Notes under the pieces: model-generated | What the model saw: the letters and a program-made list of their open reading frames with translations, nothing else | What the model was told of the DNA's origin: nothing | The model's database searches: none | Source: Streptomyces griseoviridis | GTDB lineage: Bacteria > Actinomycetota > Actinomycetes > Streptomycetales > Streptomycetaceae | Assembly: GCA_014649155.1 (NCBI GenBank) | Contig: BMSM01000001.1 | Location: 372,001 to 436,000, forward strand | Direction of reading: 5' to 3' | DNA: 64,000 bases | Made by a program: the position numbers and the translations under genes | Shown: one piece after another, positions 27,467 to 36,160 of the stretch | Numbering within the stretch: position 1 is the first letter of the stretch | Layout of the letters: every line of letters starts with the position of its first letter

Positions 27467-28444
27467 TCACCGCACGGAGAACCCGTACACCGTCTCCGAG
27501 CGGTACACCTGCCCCGGCTGGAGCACGGTGCTCGGGAAGGCGGGCCGGTTCGGCGAGTCGGGGAAGTGCTGGGTCTCCAGCGCGATCCCGTCCCCGGGCG
27601 CGAACGGCTCCTCCAGGTGGTCGGCGGTGTAGAGCTGGAGTCCGGGCTCGGTGGTCGCCACGGTCAGCACCCGCCCGGACGCCGGGTCGTACAGCTCCGC
27701 GACCTCCTCGGCCGCCGCCGTGACCCCCTTGTCCAGCACGAAGTTGTGGTCGTACCCGGACCCGGTCTTGCGTGCCGTGCGGAAGTCGAAGCGGGTCCCC
27801 GTCACGTCCGCCGGCTCGCCCGTCGGGATCAGGTCGTCGTCCACCGGGGTGATCCGCGACGCGGCGATCCGCAGCTCGTGGCCGCCCGCGTGCCCGGCGC
27901 CCCGCCCGCCGAGGTGGAAGTAGCTGTGGTTGGTCAGGTTCACCACCGTCGGCGCGTCGGTGACCGCCTCGTACGCGATCCGCAGCGCGCCGGACGCGTC
28001 CAGCGTGTACGTCGCCGTCACCTCCAGGCGGCCCGGGAAGCCCTCCTCGCCGTGCGGGCTGACCCGGCGCAGCCGCACCCCGTGCTCCACCGGCGCCGCG
28101 TCCCACACGTACTTGTCGAAGCCGCGCTCACCGCCGTGCAGCGCGTTCGGCCAGTTGTTGCGGGCCAGCGTGTACGTCTCGCCGTCCAGCGTGAACCGCC
28201 CGCCCGCGATCCGGTTGGCGTACCGCCCGACCAGGGCGCCGAAGTACGGCCCGGGGTGCGTCAGGTACCCGTCCAGGTCCGCGAACCCCAGCACCACGTC
28301 AGCGCTCCGCCCGTCCCGGTCGGGGACCTCGACGGACTGCACGATCCCGCCGTACGACAGGACCCGTACCCGCGTGCCGGCCCGCTCCAGGGTCCAGCGG
28401 CGGACCGGGGTGCTGTCGGAAAGTGTTCCGAAGAGTTCGTTCAT
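27467..28444 (-). CDS. galM: Aldose 1-epimerase (cytosolic)
   Basis: 325 aa mutarotase with no signal sequence. Complete active site: NALHGGERGFDKYVW, catalytic His in VVNLTNHSYFHLGG, and the catalytic Glu in IALETQHFPDSPN. ATG at 28444. It faces the GH3 glycosidase, whose beta-anomeric sugar product it could convert for metabolism. It is a paralog of the Tat-exported enzyme at the window start, with shared FGTL(A/S)D and LSYGG(I/V)VQS segments. Confidence 0.95.
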   Translation of the reverse strand: MNELFGTLSDSTPVRRWTLERAGTRVRVLSYGGIVQSVEVPDRDGRSADVVLGFADLDGYLTHPGPYFGALVGRYANRIAGGRFTLDGETYTLARNNWPNALHGGERGFDKYVWDAAPVEHGVRLRRVSPHGEEGFPGRLEVTATYTLDASGALRIAYEAVTDAPTVVNLTNHSYFHLGGRGAGHAGGHELRIAASRITPVDDDLIPTGEPADVTGTRFDFRTARKTGSGYDHNFVLDKGVTAAAEEVAELYDPASGRVLTVATTEPGLQLYTADHLEEPFAPGDGIALETQHFPDSPNRPAFPSTVLQPGQVYRSETVYGFSVR

Positions 28445-28472
28445 GTGCGGAACTCTAGGACACGTACGCAGG

Positions 28473-29363
28473 TCAGGGTGTCTTCTCGGTCACCGCCCGG
28501 TAGGCGATCGCCGCGAGCCGCGCCTGCCCGTCCACGCTCGGGTGGAACCAGTCCCAGTGGCTCAGCTGCCCGGTCCCGAACCGGTACGCGTACACCGCCC
28601 CGCCGTCGGTGCGGCACCTGCGGTCCTCGGCGCAGACGTCCGCCAGCACCTCGTTGTAGTCCCGCACCCGCTGCTCGACGGTGGCGCGGCGCTCGGTGGC
28701 CGCCTCGTCCAGCGCGTCCGCGTCCCCCAGCATGGTGGGGCAGATGCCCAGCTTCCACACCTGCTTGCCCAGCGCGCTGGTCCGCCCCTGCGACCAGAGC
28801 CGCTTCAGGTCCGGGATGCTCGACACGTACACCTGCGCCCGGGGCGCCGTCGCCCGCAGCGTGCGCAGCGCCGCCTCGAACCGCTCCCGGAACTCCGCCA
28901 CCGGCGTCATCGCGGCCGTGCTCGACCGGCAGGCGTCGTTGGCGCTCACCATCACCGTCACCAGCTCGGGGCGGTGCCCCGCCGCGCGGGCCATCTGCGC
29001 GGGCAGGTCCGCCATCCGCGCCCCGGTCACCGCGTGGTTCCAGCTCCGCCCGGCCGCCGCCTTCCGCCCCAGCAGCCGTACGGCGAGGCTGTCGACCTCC
29101 GCGCTGTCGCCGGTCGCCCACGAGACCTCCGGGCAGTCCGACAGCACCGTACAGGCGTCGAAACCGCGGGTGATGGAGTCGCCGACCGCCGCCACCGACG
29201 CGGGACTGGTGTCCCACAGCGGCGTCCGCGTCGGGGACGGTGACGCCTTGGACTCCGCCGGGCCGCCGCCCCCGCACGCGCCCGCCCCGAGGGCGGTCAC
29301 GGCGGCCAGGGCGACGGACGCGGCCCACGGCCGGCGCCGCCCCCGGCTCGTCCGCTGTCCCAT
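28473..29363 (-). CDS. SGNH/GDSL hydrolase lipoprotein
   Basis: 296 aa. Arg-rich start, hydrophobic stretch and LGAGACGGGG lipobox, so anchored outside the membrane. The SGNH blocks are present: VAAVGDSITRGF (nucleophile Ser), GARMADLPAQ, VMVSANDAC (Asn) and DWFHPSVDGQARLA (Asp/His). Several extra Cys (DACTVLSDC, GICPTM, DVCAEDRRC) suggest disulfides, as in the Streptomyces SGNH lipases. ATG at 29363 with AAGGGG upstream. Substrate, whether lipid or acetylated polysaccharide, is not determined. Confidence 0.92.
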   Translation of the reverse strand: MGQRTSRGRRRPWAASVALAAVTALGAGACGGGGPAESKASPSPTRTPLWDTSPASVAAVGDSITRGFDACTVLSDCPEVSWATGDSAEVDSLAVRLLGRKAAAGRSWNHAVTGARMADLPAQMARAAGHRPELVTVMVSANDACRSSTAAMTPVAEFRERFEAALRTLRATAPRAQVYVSSIPDLKRLWSQGRTSALGKQVWKLGICPTMLGDADALDEAATERRATVEQRVRDYNEVLADVCAEDRRCRTDGGAVYAYRFGTGQLSHWDWFHPSVDGQARLAAIAYRAVTEKTP

Positions 29364-29631
29364 CCCGCGTCCCCTTCTCCCGGCTGCTCCCGGACCGTCC
29401 CTACGCTTCCCAACCCATGACACCGCGCCAGGGTTCCCGGCGCGCCGCGAAGCAACGTCCCGGACCCGTACAAGCGTCCTGCCGGGTGAATGGTGAGGGT
29501 TTCCCGCTGCCGGGACCGACGGTACGTCACACTCCGCACGCCCCCGCACGGTAGCCTCGCCCTCAACACGGCCCACCGGGCCGCTGCCGTTCCGCCCCGC
29601 CCGAGATGTCCCGCTCTGCCCGGAGGTTCCG

Positions 29632-30126
29632 GTGACGACACGTGGAGTTCTGTACGTGCACTCCGCTCCGCGCGCGCTCTGCCCCCACGTCGAGTGGGCC
29701 GTCGCGGGCGTACTCGGCACGCGCGTCAGCCTGGACTGGATCCGCCAGCCCGCCGCGCCCGGCACCTGGCGCTCGGAGTTCTCCTGGCAGGGCCAGCCCG
29801 GCATCGCCTCCCAGCTCGCCTCCGCCCTGCGCGGCTGGCAGCTGCTGCGCTTCGAGGTCACGGCCGAGCCCGGCGCCTCCCACGAGGGCGAGCGCTACAG
29901 CTGCACCCCCGATCTCGGCATCTTCCACGCGGTCACCGGCATCCACGGCGACATCCTCATCCCCGAGGACCGCCTGCGCGCCGCCCTGACCCGCTCCCAG
30001 CGCGGCGAGACCGACCTCGAATCCGATCTGGCCCACCTCCTCGGCAAGCCCTGGGACGACGAACTCGAACCCTTCCGCTACGCCGGCGAGGGCGCCCCCG
30101 TGAGATGGCTCCACCAGGTCGTCTGA
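29632..30126 (+). CDS. DUF3145 protein
   Basis: 164 aa, conserved in actinobacteria, function unknown. Starts TTRGVLYVHSAPRALCPHVEWAVAGVLG and has IFHAVTGIHGDILIPEDRLRAAL, as in the family. GTG at 29632. No signal or membrane segment. It lies next to the 3' end of the fatty-acid synthase cluster, on the opposite strand. The 268 bases between it and the SGNH gene hold both promoters, but no clear motif was fixed. Confidence 0.93.
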   Translation: MTTRGVLYVHSAPRALCPHVEWAVAGVLGTRVSLDWIRQPAAPGTWRSEFSWQGQPGIASQLASALRGWQLLRFEVTAEPGASHEGERYSCTPDLGIFHAVTGIHGDILIPEDRLRAALTRSQRGETDLESDLAHLLGKPWDDELEPFRYAGEGAPVRWLHQVV

Positions 30127-30226
30127 CCCGCTGGGCGTGCCCTGGGGGCGCGCGGCTGTCCCGCTGTGCGGCTCCGCCGCGCACGGACGCGGCCAGCCCC
30201 ACTGGACCCGCACCCGAGAACGGCGA

Positions 30227-30257
30227 ACGGCCCGCCCCCACCCGGGGGACGGGCCGT
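30227..30257 (-). terminator. Hairpin after fabF
   Basis: ACGGCCC-G-CCCCC pairs with GGGGG-AC-GGGCCGT across a 4-base loop, 15 bases beyond the fabF stop. No T-run follows, common for Streptomyces terminators. It also lies at the end of DUF3145. Confidence 0.65.
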
Positions 30258-30271
30258 CGAAGCGAACGGCG

Positions 30272-31543
30272 TCACACGGTCCGGAACGCCAGCACCACGT
30301 TGTGCCCACCGAACCCGAACGAGTCGTTCAGCGCGGCGATCCGCCCGTCCACGGGCAGCTTCCGCGCCTCCCCGGTCACCACGTCCGCGTTGGCCGCGGC
30401 CTCCGGGTCCAGCTCGGTCACGTTGATCGTCGGCGGAGCCACCCGGTGGTACAGCGCCAGCACGGTGGCGACCGTCTCGACGCCACCCGCGCCGCCCAGC
30501 AGATGCCCCGTCATCGACTTCGTCGCGGACACCGCCATGTGGTCCGCGTCGTCCCCGAACACCTTCCGCAGCGCCTTCAGCTCCGCGATGTCCCCGGCCG
30601 GCGTCGACGTCGCGTGCGCGTTGACGTGCACGATCTCGGCCGGGTCCAGGTCGGTGCGCTCCAGCAGGTGCTGGAGGGCGGCGGAGATGCCCCGCCCCTC
30701 CGGCTCCGGCTGCACGATGTCGTGGCTGTCGGCGGAGATGCCCTGCCCGACCGCCTCCGCGTAGACGCGGGCGCCGCGCGCGGCGGCGTGCTCGGCGGAC
30801 TCCAGGACGATGACGCCCGCGCCCTCACCGAGCACGAAGCCGTCGCGGCCCGTGTCGAAGGGGCGGGACGCGCCCTGCGGGTCGTCGTTGTTCTTGGACA
30901 TCGCCATCATGTTGCCGAACGCGGCGATGGGCAGCGGGTGGATCGCCGCCTCCGTACCGCCCGCGACGACGACGTCCGCCCGGCCGGTGCGGATCATCTC
31001 GATGGCGTAGCCGATCGCCTCCGCGCCGGACGCGCAGGCGGAGACCGGGGTGTGGACGCCCGCGCGGGCGCCGACGGCGAGGCCGACGTTGGCGGACGGG
31101 CCGTTCGGCATGAGCATGGGCACGGTGTGCGGGGAGACCCGGCGGACGCCCTTCTCCTTCAGCACGTCGTACTGGTCGAGGAGCGTGGTCACGCCGCCGA
31201 TGCCGGAGGCGATGACCGTGCCGAGCCGGTCGGGGTCGACGGGCGCGCCCTCGCCGGCCTTGGCCTCGAAACCGGCGTCCTTCCACGCTTCCTGGGCCGC
31301 GATCAGCGCGAACTGCGCCGAGCGGTCCAGACGGCGGGCCTGGGGCCGGGGGATGACCTCGGTCGGTTCCACGGCCGCGGGGGCCGCGATGCGGACCGCC
31401 TGGTCGGCGGCCCACTCCTGCGTGAGGGGCTTGGCACCGGACTTGCCGGCGACGAGGCCCTCCCAGGTAGAGGCCGCGTCGCCACCCAGCGGTGTGGTTG
31501 CGCCGATACCGGTGACGACCACGGTGCGATTGGTCGAGCTCAC
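30272..31543 (-). CDS. fabF: 3-oxoacyl-ACP synthase II
   Basis: 423 aa condensing enzyme that elongates acyl-ACP with malonyl-ACP in type II fatty-acid synthesis. The Cys-His-His triad is present: nucleophile in VSACASGAEAIGYA, NAHATSTPAGD and KSMTGHLLGGAGG, with the closing GFGGHNVVLAF. GTG at 31543 is used because GGAGAAAG lies upstream; the longer frame lacks family sequence. Last gene of fabD-fabH-acpP-fabF, 85 bases after acpP. Confidence 0.97.
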   Translation of the reverse strand: MSSTNRTVVVTGIGATTPLGGDAASTWEGLVAGKSGAKPLTQEWAADQAVRIAAPAAVEPTEVIPRPQARRLDRSAQFALIAAQEAWKDAGFEAKAGEGAPVDPDRLGTVIASGIGGVTTLLDQYDVLKEKGVRRVSPHTVPMLMPNGPSANVGLAVGARAGVHTPVSACASGAEAIGYAIEMIRTGRADVVVAGGTEAAIHPLPIAAFGNMMAMSKNNDDPQGASRPFDTGRDGFVLGEGAGVIVLESAEHAAARGARVYAEAVGQGISADSHDIVQPEPEGRGISAALQHLLERTDLDPAEIVHVNAHATSTPAGDIAELKALRKVFGDDADHMAVSATKSMTGHLLGGAGGVETVATVLALYHRVAPPTINVTELDPEAAANADVVTGEARKLPVDGRIAALNDSFGFGGHNVVLAFRTV

Positions 31544-31628
31544 GGGAATTCTTTCTCCAAGTACGAAGGAATCGAACGGCGCCACCGCCGGGTGGCGGGG
31601 CAGTCACCCCAGAGCGGTGATCGGCGGA

Positions 31629-31877
31629 TCAGCTCTGGTGCTTGAGGATGTACTCGGTCGCGTCGCCGACGGTCTTGAGGTTCTTGACGTCGTCGTCGGG
31701 GATCTTCACGTCGAAGCGCTCCTCGGCGGCGACGACGACCTCGACCATGGACAGCGAGTCGACGTCCAGGTCGTCGGTGAAGGACTTGTCCGTCTGGACG
31801 TCCTCAACCGGAATGCCGGCGATCTCGTTCACGATCTCCGCGAGACCGGCGACGATCTCTTCCTGAGTGGCGGCCAT
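31629..31877 (-). CDS. acpP: Acyl carrier protein
   Basis: 82 aa acidic carrier of fatty-acid synthesis. The phosphopantetheine attachment Ser is in DLDVDSLSMVEVVV near residue 41. Small size and acidic helices match AcpP. It lies between fabH and fabF. ATG at 31877 with a GGAG motif upstream. The absence of any other polyketide genes argues for the housekeeping ACP. Confidence 0.97.
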   Translation of the reverse strand: MAATQEEIVAGLAEIVNEIAGIPVEDVQTDKSFTDDLDVDSLSMVEVVVAAEERFDVKIPDDDVKNLKTVGDATEYILKHQS

Positions 31878-31955
31878 GATGGCGCTCCTTCGTTGTGTTC
31901 CGTATGGGGTGTGGCGGGTGACCCGTCCCGGACCGCATGATCCGGCACGGAGTGC

Positions 31956-32957
31956 CTAAGGGAGGGTAACGACCGTCGCGGCGTAGACGAGACCCGCCCC
32001 GAAGCCGATGACGAGCGCGGTGTCGCCGCTCTTCGCCTCGCCGGTCGCCAGGAGCCGCTCCATCGCGAGCGGGATCGAGGCGGCCGAGGTGTTGCCGGTG
32101 GTGCGGATGTCACGGGCGACCGTGACGTGCTCCGGCAGCTTCAGCGTCTTCACCATCGAGTCGATGATCCGCACGTTGGCCTGGTGCGGGATGAAGACGT
32201 CGAGATCGTCCGAGGTGATCCCGGCCGCGTCCAGCGCCTGCTGGGCGACCTTCGCCATCTCGAACACGGCCCAGCGGAACACCGCCTGGCCCTCCTGCGT
32301 GATCGCAGGAAACTTCGTGTGGCCCTCGGCGGCGAACCGGTCCCAGGACACGGTCTGCTTGATCGTCTCGGACTTGTCGCCCTCCGAGCCCCAGACGGTC
32401 GGGCCGATCGCCGGCTCCTTGGAGGGGCCGACGACGACCGCGCCCGCGCCGTCGCCGAAGAGGAACGCGGTGGCCCGGTCCTCCAGGTCGGTGAGGTCGC
32501 TGAGCCGCTCCACGCCGATCACGAGTACGTACTCCGCCGAGCCCTCGACGATCATGCCCTTGGCCAGAGTCAGACCGTAGCCGAAGCCCGCGCAGCCCGC
32601 CGAGATGTCGAAGGCGGCGGCCTTGTCCGTGCCGAGCTGGTCGGCGATGGCGGTGGCGATGGCCGGGGTCTGGGCGAAGTGCGACACGGTCGACACCACG
32701 ACGGCGCCGATCTGCTGGGCGTCGATGCCCGCGTCCGCGATGGCCTTGCCGGACGCCTCCACCGACATCGCGGCGACGGTCTCCTCCGGCGAGGCCCAGT
32801 GCCGGGTCTCGATGCCGGAGCGGGAGCGGATCCACTCGTCGGAGGAGTCGATCTTCTCCAGGATCACCTCGTTGGGCACCACCCGGGTCGGGCGGTAGCC
32901 GCCGACACCGAGGATGCGCGCGTACGGGGCTCCCTTGCTCGGCTTGATCTTCGACAT
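31956..32957 (-). CDS. fabH: 3-oxoacyl-ACP synthase III
   Basis: 333 aa starter condensing enzyme that joins acyl-CoA with malonyl-ACP. In streptomycetes it usually accepts branched starters. Triad: Cys in DISAGCAGFGYGL, His in FIPHQANVRI and Asn in TTGNTSAASIP; it ends with GFGAGLVYAA. ATG at 32957 with AAGGAG 9 bases upstream is preferred over the longer frame from 32981. It starts 16 bases after fabD, so they are one operon. Confidence 0.97.
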   Translation of the reverse strand: MSKIKPSKGAPYARILGVGGYRPTRVVPNEVILEKIDSSDEWIRSRSGIETRHWASPEETVAAMSVEASGKAIADAGIDAQQIGAVVVSTVSHFAQTPAIATAIADQLGTDKAAAFDISAGCAGFGYGLTLAKGMIVEGSAEYVLVIGVERLSDLTDLEDRATAFLFGDGAGAVVVGPSKEPAIGPTVWGSEGDKSETIKQTVSWDRFAAEGHTKFPAITQEGQAVFRWAVFEMAKVAQQALDAAGITSDDLDVFIPHQANVRIIDSMVKTLKLPEHVTVARDIRTTGNTSAASIPLAMERLLATGEAKSGDTALVIGFGAGLVYAATVVTLP

Positions 32958-32973
32958 GCTCTCGGGCTCCTTC

Positions 32974-33891
32974 TCACGCACCGTGTTCCGCGATGAGTTC
33001 GCGGGCGGCGTCGAGGTCGGCGGGGGACTTGAGGGCCAGCGTCTTCACGCCGGGCAGCGCGCGCTTGGCCAGCCCGGTGAGCGTGCCGCCGGGGCAGACC
33101 TCGATCAGGGCGGTGACGCCCAGCTCCTTGAAGGTCTCCATGCACAGGTCCCAGCGGACCGGGTTGGCGACCTGGCCGACCAGCCGGTCGAGCACCTCGG
33201 CGCCCGACACGACGGCCTGCCCGTCCTTGTTGGAGACGTAGGTGAGCCTCGGGTCGGCGGGGGAGAGCTTCTTGGCGGCCTCGGCGAGCGTGTCGACGGC
33301 GGGGGCCATGTGGTGCGTGTGGAAGGCGCCGGCGACCTTCAGCGGGACGACCTTGCGGACGCCCTCCGGCTTGTCCTCGGCGAGCGCGGCGAGCTGCGCC
33401 ATGGTGCCGGCGGCGACGATCTGCCCGGCGCCGTTGACGTTGGCCGGGGTCAGGCCGAGCTTCTCCAGGTGCGCGACGCTCACCTCGGGGTCGCCGCCGA
33501 GCAGCGCCGACATCCCGGTCTCGGTGACGGCGGCGGCCTCGGCCATCGCCAGGCCCCGCTTCCGTACGAGGGTCAGCGCGGCGGTGTCGTCCAGGACGCC
33601 CGCGAAGGCGGCGGCGGTGATCTCGCCGACGCTGTGCCCGGCGACCGCGCCCGGCGTCACCTCGGTGCCGAGGGCCGCGGCGGACAGCAGTCCGGCGGCG
33701 ACCAGCAGCGGCTGGGCGACGGCCGTGTCACGGATCGCGTCGGCGTCGGCCTCGGTGCCGTAGTGGGCGAGGTCGAGGCCGATGGTGTCCGACCACGCGG
33801 CGACGCGGTCGGCGGCGCCGGGGAGCTGGAGCCAGTCAGTCAGGAAGCCGGGCGTCTGAGCGCCCTGGCCGGGAGCGACGAGTACGAGCAC
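32974..33891 (-). CDS. fabD: Malonyl-CoA:ACP transacylase
   Basis: 305 aa. Loads malonyl groups on ACP. Substrate loop VLVAPGQGAQTPG, nucleophile in AGHSVGEITAAA and His in GAFHTHHMAPA are all visible. GTG at 33891 gives VLVLVAPGQGAQ, the form known for this protein in streptomycetes; GTG at 33897 would add two residues. First gene of the cluster. Its leader holds a hairpin (33912-33929) and a palindrome at 33959-33977 that is the likely binding site of the adjacent FasR. Confidence 0.96.
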   Translation of the reverse strand: MLVLVAPGQGAQTPGFLTDWLQLPGAADRVAAWSDTIGLDLAHYGTEADADAIRDTAVAQPLLVAAGLLSAAALGTEVTPGAVAGHSVGEITAAAFAGVLDDTAALTLVRKRGLAMAEAAAVTETGMSALLGGDPEVSVAHLEKLGLTPANVNGAGQIVAAGTMAQLAALAEDKPEGVRKVVPLKVAGAFHTHHMAPAVDTLAEAAKKLSPADPRLTYVSNKDGQAVVSGAEVLDRLVGQVANPVRWDLCMETFKELGVTALIEVCPGGTLTGLAKRALPGVKTLALKSPADLDAARELIAEHGA

Positions 33892-33911
33892 TCTCACACT
33901 CTCTCTTGGGG

Positions 33912-33929
33912 ACGGGCGTGGCCGCCCGT
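33912..33929 (-). other. Hairpin in the fabD leader
   Basis: ACGGGCG-TGGC-CGCCCGT, a perfect 7-bp stem, 20 bases before the fabD start. It may affect mRNA stability or translation. No T-run, so not an obvious attenuator. Confidence 0.5.
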
Positions 33930-33945
33930 GAGGACAGGGACGAAG

Positions 33946-33976
33946 AACGTAGGGGGGATTTGTAGGGCTTCTACAA
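33946..33976 (-). promoter_or_regulatory. Possible fabD promoter
   Basis: Read on the minus strand, TTGTAG (33976-33971) and TACGTT (33951-33946) are 19 bases apart. The -35-like part overlaps the palindrome below. Confidence 0.4.
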
Positions 33977-33977
33977 A
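33959..33977. promoter_or_regulatory. Perfect palindrome TTTGTAG-GGCTT-CTACAAA, candidate FasR box
   Basis: 7-base arms around 5 bases in the short gap between fasR and fabD, about 70 bases before fabD. FasR is established as an activator binding the fabD promoter in S. coelicolor. That this palindrome is its site is inferred from position and symmetry. Confidence 0.65.
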
Positions 33978-33980
33978 AGA

Positions 33981-35189
33981 CTAGGCTTGTGGATCTCCAT
34001 CGGCCAGACGTCCCAGGATCAGCGCGATGCGCAGCGTGAAGGCGGATCGTACATCCGAGGGAGACCAGCCGGTGACATCAGTCACACGTCGGAGCCGGTA
34101 GCGCACGGTGTTGGGGTGGACGAAGAGCATCCGGGCGGCTCCTTCTAGACTGCTCGCCTGTTCGAGATAGACGCTGAGTGTCTCCAGGAGCGCCGCGCCG
34201 GCCTCTTCGAGCGGTCTGTAGATCTCCTCCACCAACTGGGTCCGGGCAGAGGGGTCACCGGCCATCGCGCGTTCCGGAAGCAGATCGTCCGCGAGGACCG
34301 GGCGGGGGGCGTCCGGCCAGGCGGCGCCCGCTTTCAGTCCGGCGGCGGCGGCCTGCGCGGAGCGGGTCGCCGCGAGCAGGTCGGGCACGACGGGACCGGC
34401 GACGACGGGCCCCTGCGCGAACGGCCCGATCAGCGACCGGGCGACCGCCAGCGGGTTGTCGCTGCCGCCCGCGATCACCACGAGCCGGGCGCCGAGGACC
34501 CCGGTCAGCACCTGGAGCTTGGCGTGCCGGGCGGCCCGCCGGATCGCGTCCACGGTCAGCTCCGAGTCGCCGTCCGGCGCGGTCCCGAGCACCACGCACA
34601 CGTGCTCCGGGGAGTTCCAGCCCAGCGCGGCGGCCCGCGAGACGGCGCCCTCGTCGGCCTCCCCGCTGAGGACGGCGTTCACCACCAGCGACTCCAGGCG
34701 GGCGTCCCAGGCGCCGCGTGCCTCGGCGGCCTGCGCGTAGACCTGGGCGGTGGCGAAGGCGATCTCGCGGGCGTAGACCAGCAGCGCCTCCCGCAGCACC
34801 GACTCGTCGCCGGGCGCGGCCACCTCGTCGATCGCGGACTCCATGACCTCGATCGTGGTCCGCACCATCTCCACGGTCTGCCGCAGCGTGATCGCCCGGG
34901 TCAGTTCGCGCGGGGCGGTCCCGAAGACGTCGGTGGAGATCGCCTGCGGGGTGTCCGGCCGCCGGAACCACTCGGTGAACGCGGCGATGCCCGCCTGGGC
35001 CACCAGCCCGATCCAGGACCGGTTCTCCGGCGGCATGGCCCGGTACCACGGCAGTGTCTCGTCCATCCGCGTGATCGCCTGCGCGGCGAGCGATCCGGAC
35101 GACTGCTCCAGCCGCTTCAGGGTCGCGGCGTGCGGGTGGGCGGGACGTGCGGCGGAGGCGGGGGGCCTGCTGGCTTCGGGTTCGGGCAC
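33981..35189 (-). CDS. fasR: FasR, transcriptional activator of fatty-acid synthesis
   Basis: 402 aa PucR/CdaR-like regulator. The C-terminal helix-turn-helix is SLEGAARMLFVHPNTVRYRLRRVTDVTGW near residues 350-380; the central part is a GGDEF-like/ligand domain. Position directly upstream of fabD-fabH-acpP-fabF, same strand, matches the known FasR locus of Streptomyces, where it activates the cluster and is needed for normal growth. GTG at 35189 has AAGGCAG upstream. Gap to fabD is 89 bases and holds the palindrome and promoter. Confidence 0.94.
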   Translation of the reverse strand: MPEPEASRPPASAARPAHPHAATLKRLEQSSGSLAAQAITRMDETLPWYRAMPPENRSWIGLVAQAGIAAFTEWFRRPDTPQAISTDVFGTAPRELTRAITLRQTVEMVRTTIEVMESAIDEVAAPGDESVLREALLVYAREIAFATAQVYAQAAEARGAWDARLESLVVNAVLSGEADEGAVSRAAALGWNSPEHVCVVLGTAPDGDSELTVDAIRRAARHAKLQVLTGVLGARLVVIAGGSDNPLAVARSLIGPFAQGPVVAGPVVPDLLAATRSAQAAAAGLKAGAAWPDAPRPVLADDLLPERAMAGDPSARTQLVEEIYRPLEEAGAALLETLSVYLEQASSLEGAARMLFVHPNTVRYRLRRVTDVTGWSPSDVRSAFTLRIALILGRLADGDPQA

Positions 35190-35250
35190 GGGACAAGACT
35201 GCCTTATCGGGAGGGAGGCCCGTGCCGCTGGGTCTACGGTGGACGGCGTG

Positions 35251-35916
35251 ATGGACGTACGCCGCGCCGACGCGCGCTACCCGGGAGGCGACCCGGCGGC
35301 CGGGATCGAGTCGTGGCACGCCTTCTCCTTCGGCCCGCACTACGACCCGGACAACCTGCGCTTCGGCGCGCTGATCGCCTGCAACGAGGAGCGGCTCGCG
35401 CCCGGCGCCGGTTTCGGTGAACACCCGCACCGCCACACGGAGATCGTGACGTGGGTGGCCGAGGGCGAGCTGACCCACCGTGACAGCACGGGGCGCGAGA
35501 CGCGGGTGCGCGCGGGGGACGTGCAGCGGCTCAGCGCGGCGGCCGGCGTGCGGCACGTCGAGCGCAACGACGGCCCCGTGCCGCTGGTCTTCGTCCAGAT
35601 GTGGCTGGCCCCCCTCGACCCCGGCGGCGAACCGTCCTACGAGATCGTCCGGGGCATCGCCGACTCCACGCCGTACGCCCTTCCCGGGGCCGGCGCGCTG
35701 CTGCACGTACGGCGGCCGGCGGCGGGGGAGCGGACGGCGCTGCCGGACGGGGCGTACGTGTACGTCCACGTCGTACGCGGCACGGTACGGCTCGCCGGGA
35801 CGGAACTGCGCCCCGGCGACGCGGCGCGCGTCACCGGGGCGGAGGGTCTGGAGGCGGAGGGCGTGACGGAAGCGGAAATCTTGATGTGGGAGATGACTAC
35901 CGCAGACCGTCGATGA
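35251..35916 (+). CDS. Pirin-family bicupin
   Basis: 221 aa. The N-terminal cupin has the metal-binding set HPHRHTEIVTWVAEGELTHRDS, with three His and a Glu, and MDVRRADARYPGG is the family start. The second cupin is smaller and lacks the motif. YhhW-type pirins are reported to have quercetinase activity, but the natural substrate here is unknown. ATG at 35251 (a GTG at 35248 also exists). It ends within the 3' part of the convergent DUF397 gene. Confidence 0.92.
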   Translation: MDVRRADARYPGGDPAAGIESWHAFSFGPHYDPDNLRFGALIACNEERLAPGAGFGEHPHRHTEIVTWVAEGELTHRDSTGRETRVRAGDVQRLSAAAGVRHVERNDGPVPLVFVQMWLAPLDPGGEPSYEIVRGIADSTPYALPGAGALLHVRRPAAGERTALPDGAYVYVHVVRGTVRLAGTELRPGDAARVTGAEGLEAEGVTEAEILMWEMTTADRR

Positions 35917-36160
35917 ACGCCCGCCAGGCCCCGGCCCCTACGGTGACGACGGGACCGGAGGGGTTCTTGCTGTCGCGCACGGGAACGAAACCGGTGGGGC
36001 AGTTGTCGGAAACCTCGACGCATTCGCCGCCGGTGCTGCCGCTGAACGAAGACGCACGCCACGTGGCGCCGCCGCCCACAGTGCATTCGACGCAGTCGCC
36101 GCCATTCGGTCCGCTGTAGCTGGACTTACGCCACTGTGTCGCGCTGGCTTCGGTCTTCAT
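35897..36160 (-). CDS. DUF397 protein
   Basis: 87 aa. Two copies of the family motif: WRKSSYSGPNGGDCVEC and WRASSFSGSTGGECVEV, then VPVRDSKNPSGPVVTVGAGAW. DUF397 genes in Streptomyces are paired with XRE/DUF5753 regulators and modulate them. Here it overlaps the end of such a gene by 35 bases and is surely co-transcribed. ATG at 36160. Confidence 0.95.
   Translation of the reverse strand: MKTEASATQWRKSSYSGPNGGDCVECTVGGGATWRASSFSGSTGGECVEVSDNCPTGFVPVRDSKNPSGPVVTVGAGAWRAFIDGLR

Noticed and set aside
30272..33897. Polyketide or specialised-metabolite cluster
   Set aside because: The genes are the single housekeeping fabD-fabH-acpP-fabF set with FasR; no tailoring genes.
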